From Cymodocea nodosa (Eukaryota; Streptophyta; Magnoliopsida; Alismatales; Cymodoceaceae), in NCBI GenBank assembly GCA_036874045.1, contig JAZBRI010000003.1:4786501-4850500 (forward strand): a stretch of 64,000 nucleotides of DNA, in the 5' to 3' direction. Under the pieces are notes generated by a model that saw nothing but the letters and a program-made list of their open reading frames with translations, ran no database searches and had not been told where the DNA came from. Shown here in pieces: positions 62,960 to 64,000 of this stretch. A program made the position numbers and the translations under genes. Position 1 is the first letter of the stretch; each line of letters begins with the position of its first letter.

Positions 62960-64000
62960 TTTCATGAGGATTGTCTGGTGCTTGTTAAAAAGATCTAGAA
63001 TGACCCTTTCACATATTCTGAACCCATCACACCAATCCCTTCTTAGATTAAATCTCTTAGAAAGGCAACAAGGGCCTAAAAAAAGGAACATACTTGTAGT
63101 TCTCTATCTGGAATTAAAGAAATACAGTCATTTATTTCAAATCTAGGCCGAAAGTATTGAAAGTGAAGTCCTTAACATCAAAAACATTTCGTAGATGAAG
63201 AAGGATGGTGGAAATAAAACTCCAGGATGCAGTGATCAAAAGACGTCTACTTCTTTCATAGAGTTGCCAAAGCGAGAGGAAAGCGAAACGTGATTTCTTC
63301 TTTAATCAATAATGGAAGAAGAATAGTTATAACTAAAACAGCACAGCAAAAGGAATACAAGAGAACTTTATAAATCTTTTAGTGGAAACAAGCAAAGCTC
63401 ATGCAAATTAGATTGGGAAAAGTTGGTATAGCAAAGTCTAGAAAGATAAAAATGGAGCCTTTTCCCTTCTAAGGAAAAACTTCTAGAACCTTACCATGGT
63501 GTTTTTTAAGGATTACTGGGAGATAGTCTTGCTTGACATGTATAGCTTATTCAATCACTTTCATAAAGAGGAAGAATTGGAGATTATGAAGTAAATTAAC
63601 CAAATACTTTCATGATCTTCATTCCAAAAAGCAAATAACTAAACAGACATTGACTTTAGGCCTATAAGTCTATTAAATAGCAGCTAAAAAATAATTTCCA
63701 AAGTTCCAGCTACATGACTTAGCCCACTTCTGAATTGAATGAATTACTTGATGACACAAAGTACATTCATGATCTTCATTCCAAAAAGCAAATAGCTAAA
63801 CAGACGTTGACTTTAGGCCTATAAGTCTATTAAATAGCAGCTACAAAATAATTTCTAAAGTTCCAGCTACATGACTTAGCCCACTTTTGAATTGAATGAA
63901 TTACTTGATGACACAAAGTACATTCATGATCTTCATTCCAAAAAGCAAATAGCTAAACAGACGTTGACCTTAGGCCTATAAGTCTATTAAATAGCAGCTA
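62960..64000 (+). mobile_element. LINE fragment, decayed, continues past window
   Basis: Plus-strand translation gives non-LTR retrotransposon pieces: DVYFFHRVAKARGKRNVISS with LINNGRRI after it (about 63240-63320), the spacer before reverse transcriptase, then FKDYWEIVLLDMYSLFNHF (about 63505-63565) and the hallmark DFRPISLLNS (from about 63650) with KIISKV. Stops and frame changes show it is dead. Its last part has become a tandem array. Confidence 0.75.
63611..64000. repeat. 157-bp tandem array (about 2.5 units, open-ended)
   Basis: Units start with CATGATCTTCATTCC at 63611, 63768 and 63925; both spacings are exactly 157 bp. Units 1 and 2 differ by a few substitutions; units 2 and 3 are nearly identical. 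Each holds the LINE reverse-transcriptase motif DFRPISLLNS (third copy with Leu for Phe), so the array was made by tandem duplication of LINE DNA. It runs off the end of the window. Confidence 0.92.

Noticed and set aside
63611..64000. Array as CRISPR
   Set aside because: Units are contiguous 157-bp repeats without spacers, derived from LINE coding DNA in a plant genome.

Overview
The window is nuclear DNA of a flowering plant: AT-rich, with long GT-AG introns, plant-specific gene families, and remnants of Harbinger, Ty1/copia and LINE elements. A monocot is possible (the phosphate transporter exons are GC-rich in an AT-rich background), but nothing here settles the lineage. The window is not bacterial, viral or organellar.

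Layout. 0-8.8 kb is mostly gene-free, but it holds a MIR172 hairpin on the minus strand at 2559-2679. At 8.9-18.4 kb (minus) lies a seven-exon LPA1-type P-loop kinase-like gene with a decayed Ty1/copia element in its last intron. 20.8-25.0 kb carries a Harbinger element (transposase and Myb/SANT genes, both broken), flanked by two copies of a roughly 370-bp repeat. 27.1-33.5 kb (minus) is a PCRK1-like receptor-like cytoplasmic kinase with a GC-AG intron, a 21-bp coding minisatellite and a LINE fragment in its third intron. 35.6-36.0 kb is a decayed coding-like stretch. 37.3-38.8 kb (minus) is an HR-lesion-inducing-like membrane protein. 41.9-45.0 kb (plus) is a kinesin-light-chain-like TPR protein with a probable mitochondrial presequence. 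48.1-54.0 kb (plus) is a PP1 catalytic subunit (TOPP). 56.3-58.1 kb (minus) is a PHT1 phosphate transporter. 59.6-64.0 kb is repeat-rich: a GC-rich degenerate repeat, a second, badly decayed Harbinger copy, and a LINE fragment that ends in a 157-bp tandem array running off the window.

All exon boundaries were derived by hand, from splice consensus, reading phase and family similarity. In the six main genes the phases join cleanly into full-length proteins of about 713 (LPA1), 444 (PCRK1-like), 158 (HR-lesion), 634 (TPR), 325 (PP1) and 538 (PHT1) residues. Two genes act in phosphate biology: LPA1 affects seed phytate and PHT1 takes up phosphate. They are 38 kb apart with unrelated genes between them, so this is probably coincidence. 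No operon-like or clustered pathway is seen.

The least routine observations are: the MIR172 locus, which could yield a miR172 form from either strand; a change of reading frame at the LPA1 C-terminus; the GC-AG intron and 7-residue repeat in the kinase; the repeat pair framing the Harbinger element; and the LINE-derived 157-bp tandem array. I found no convincing wholly new system.
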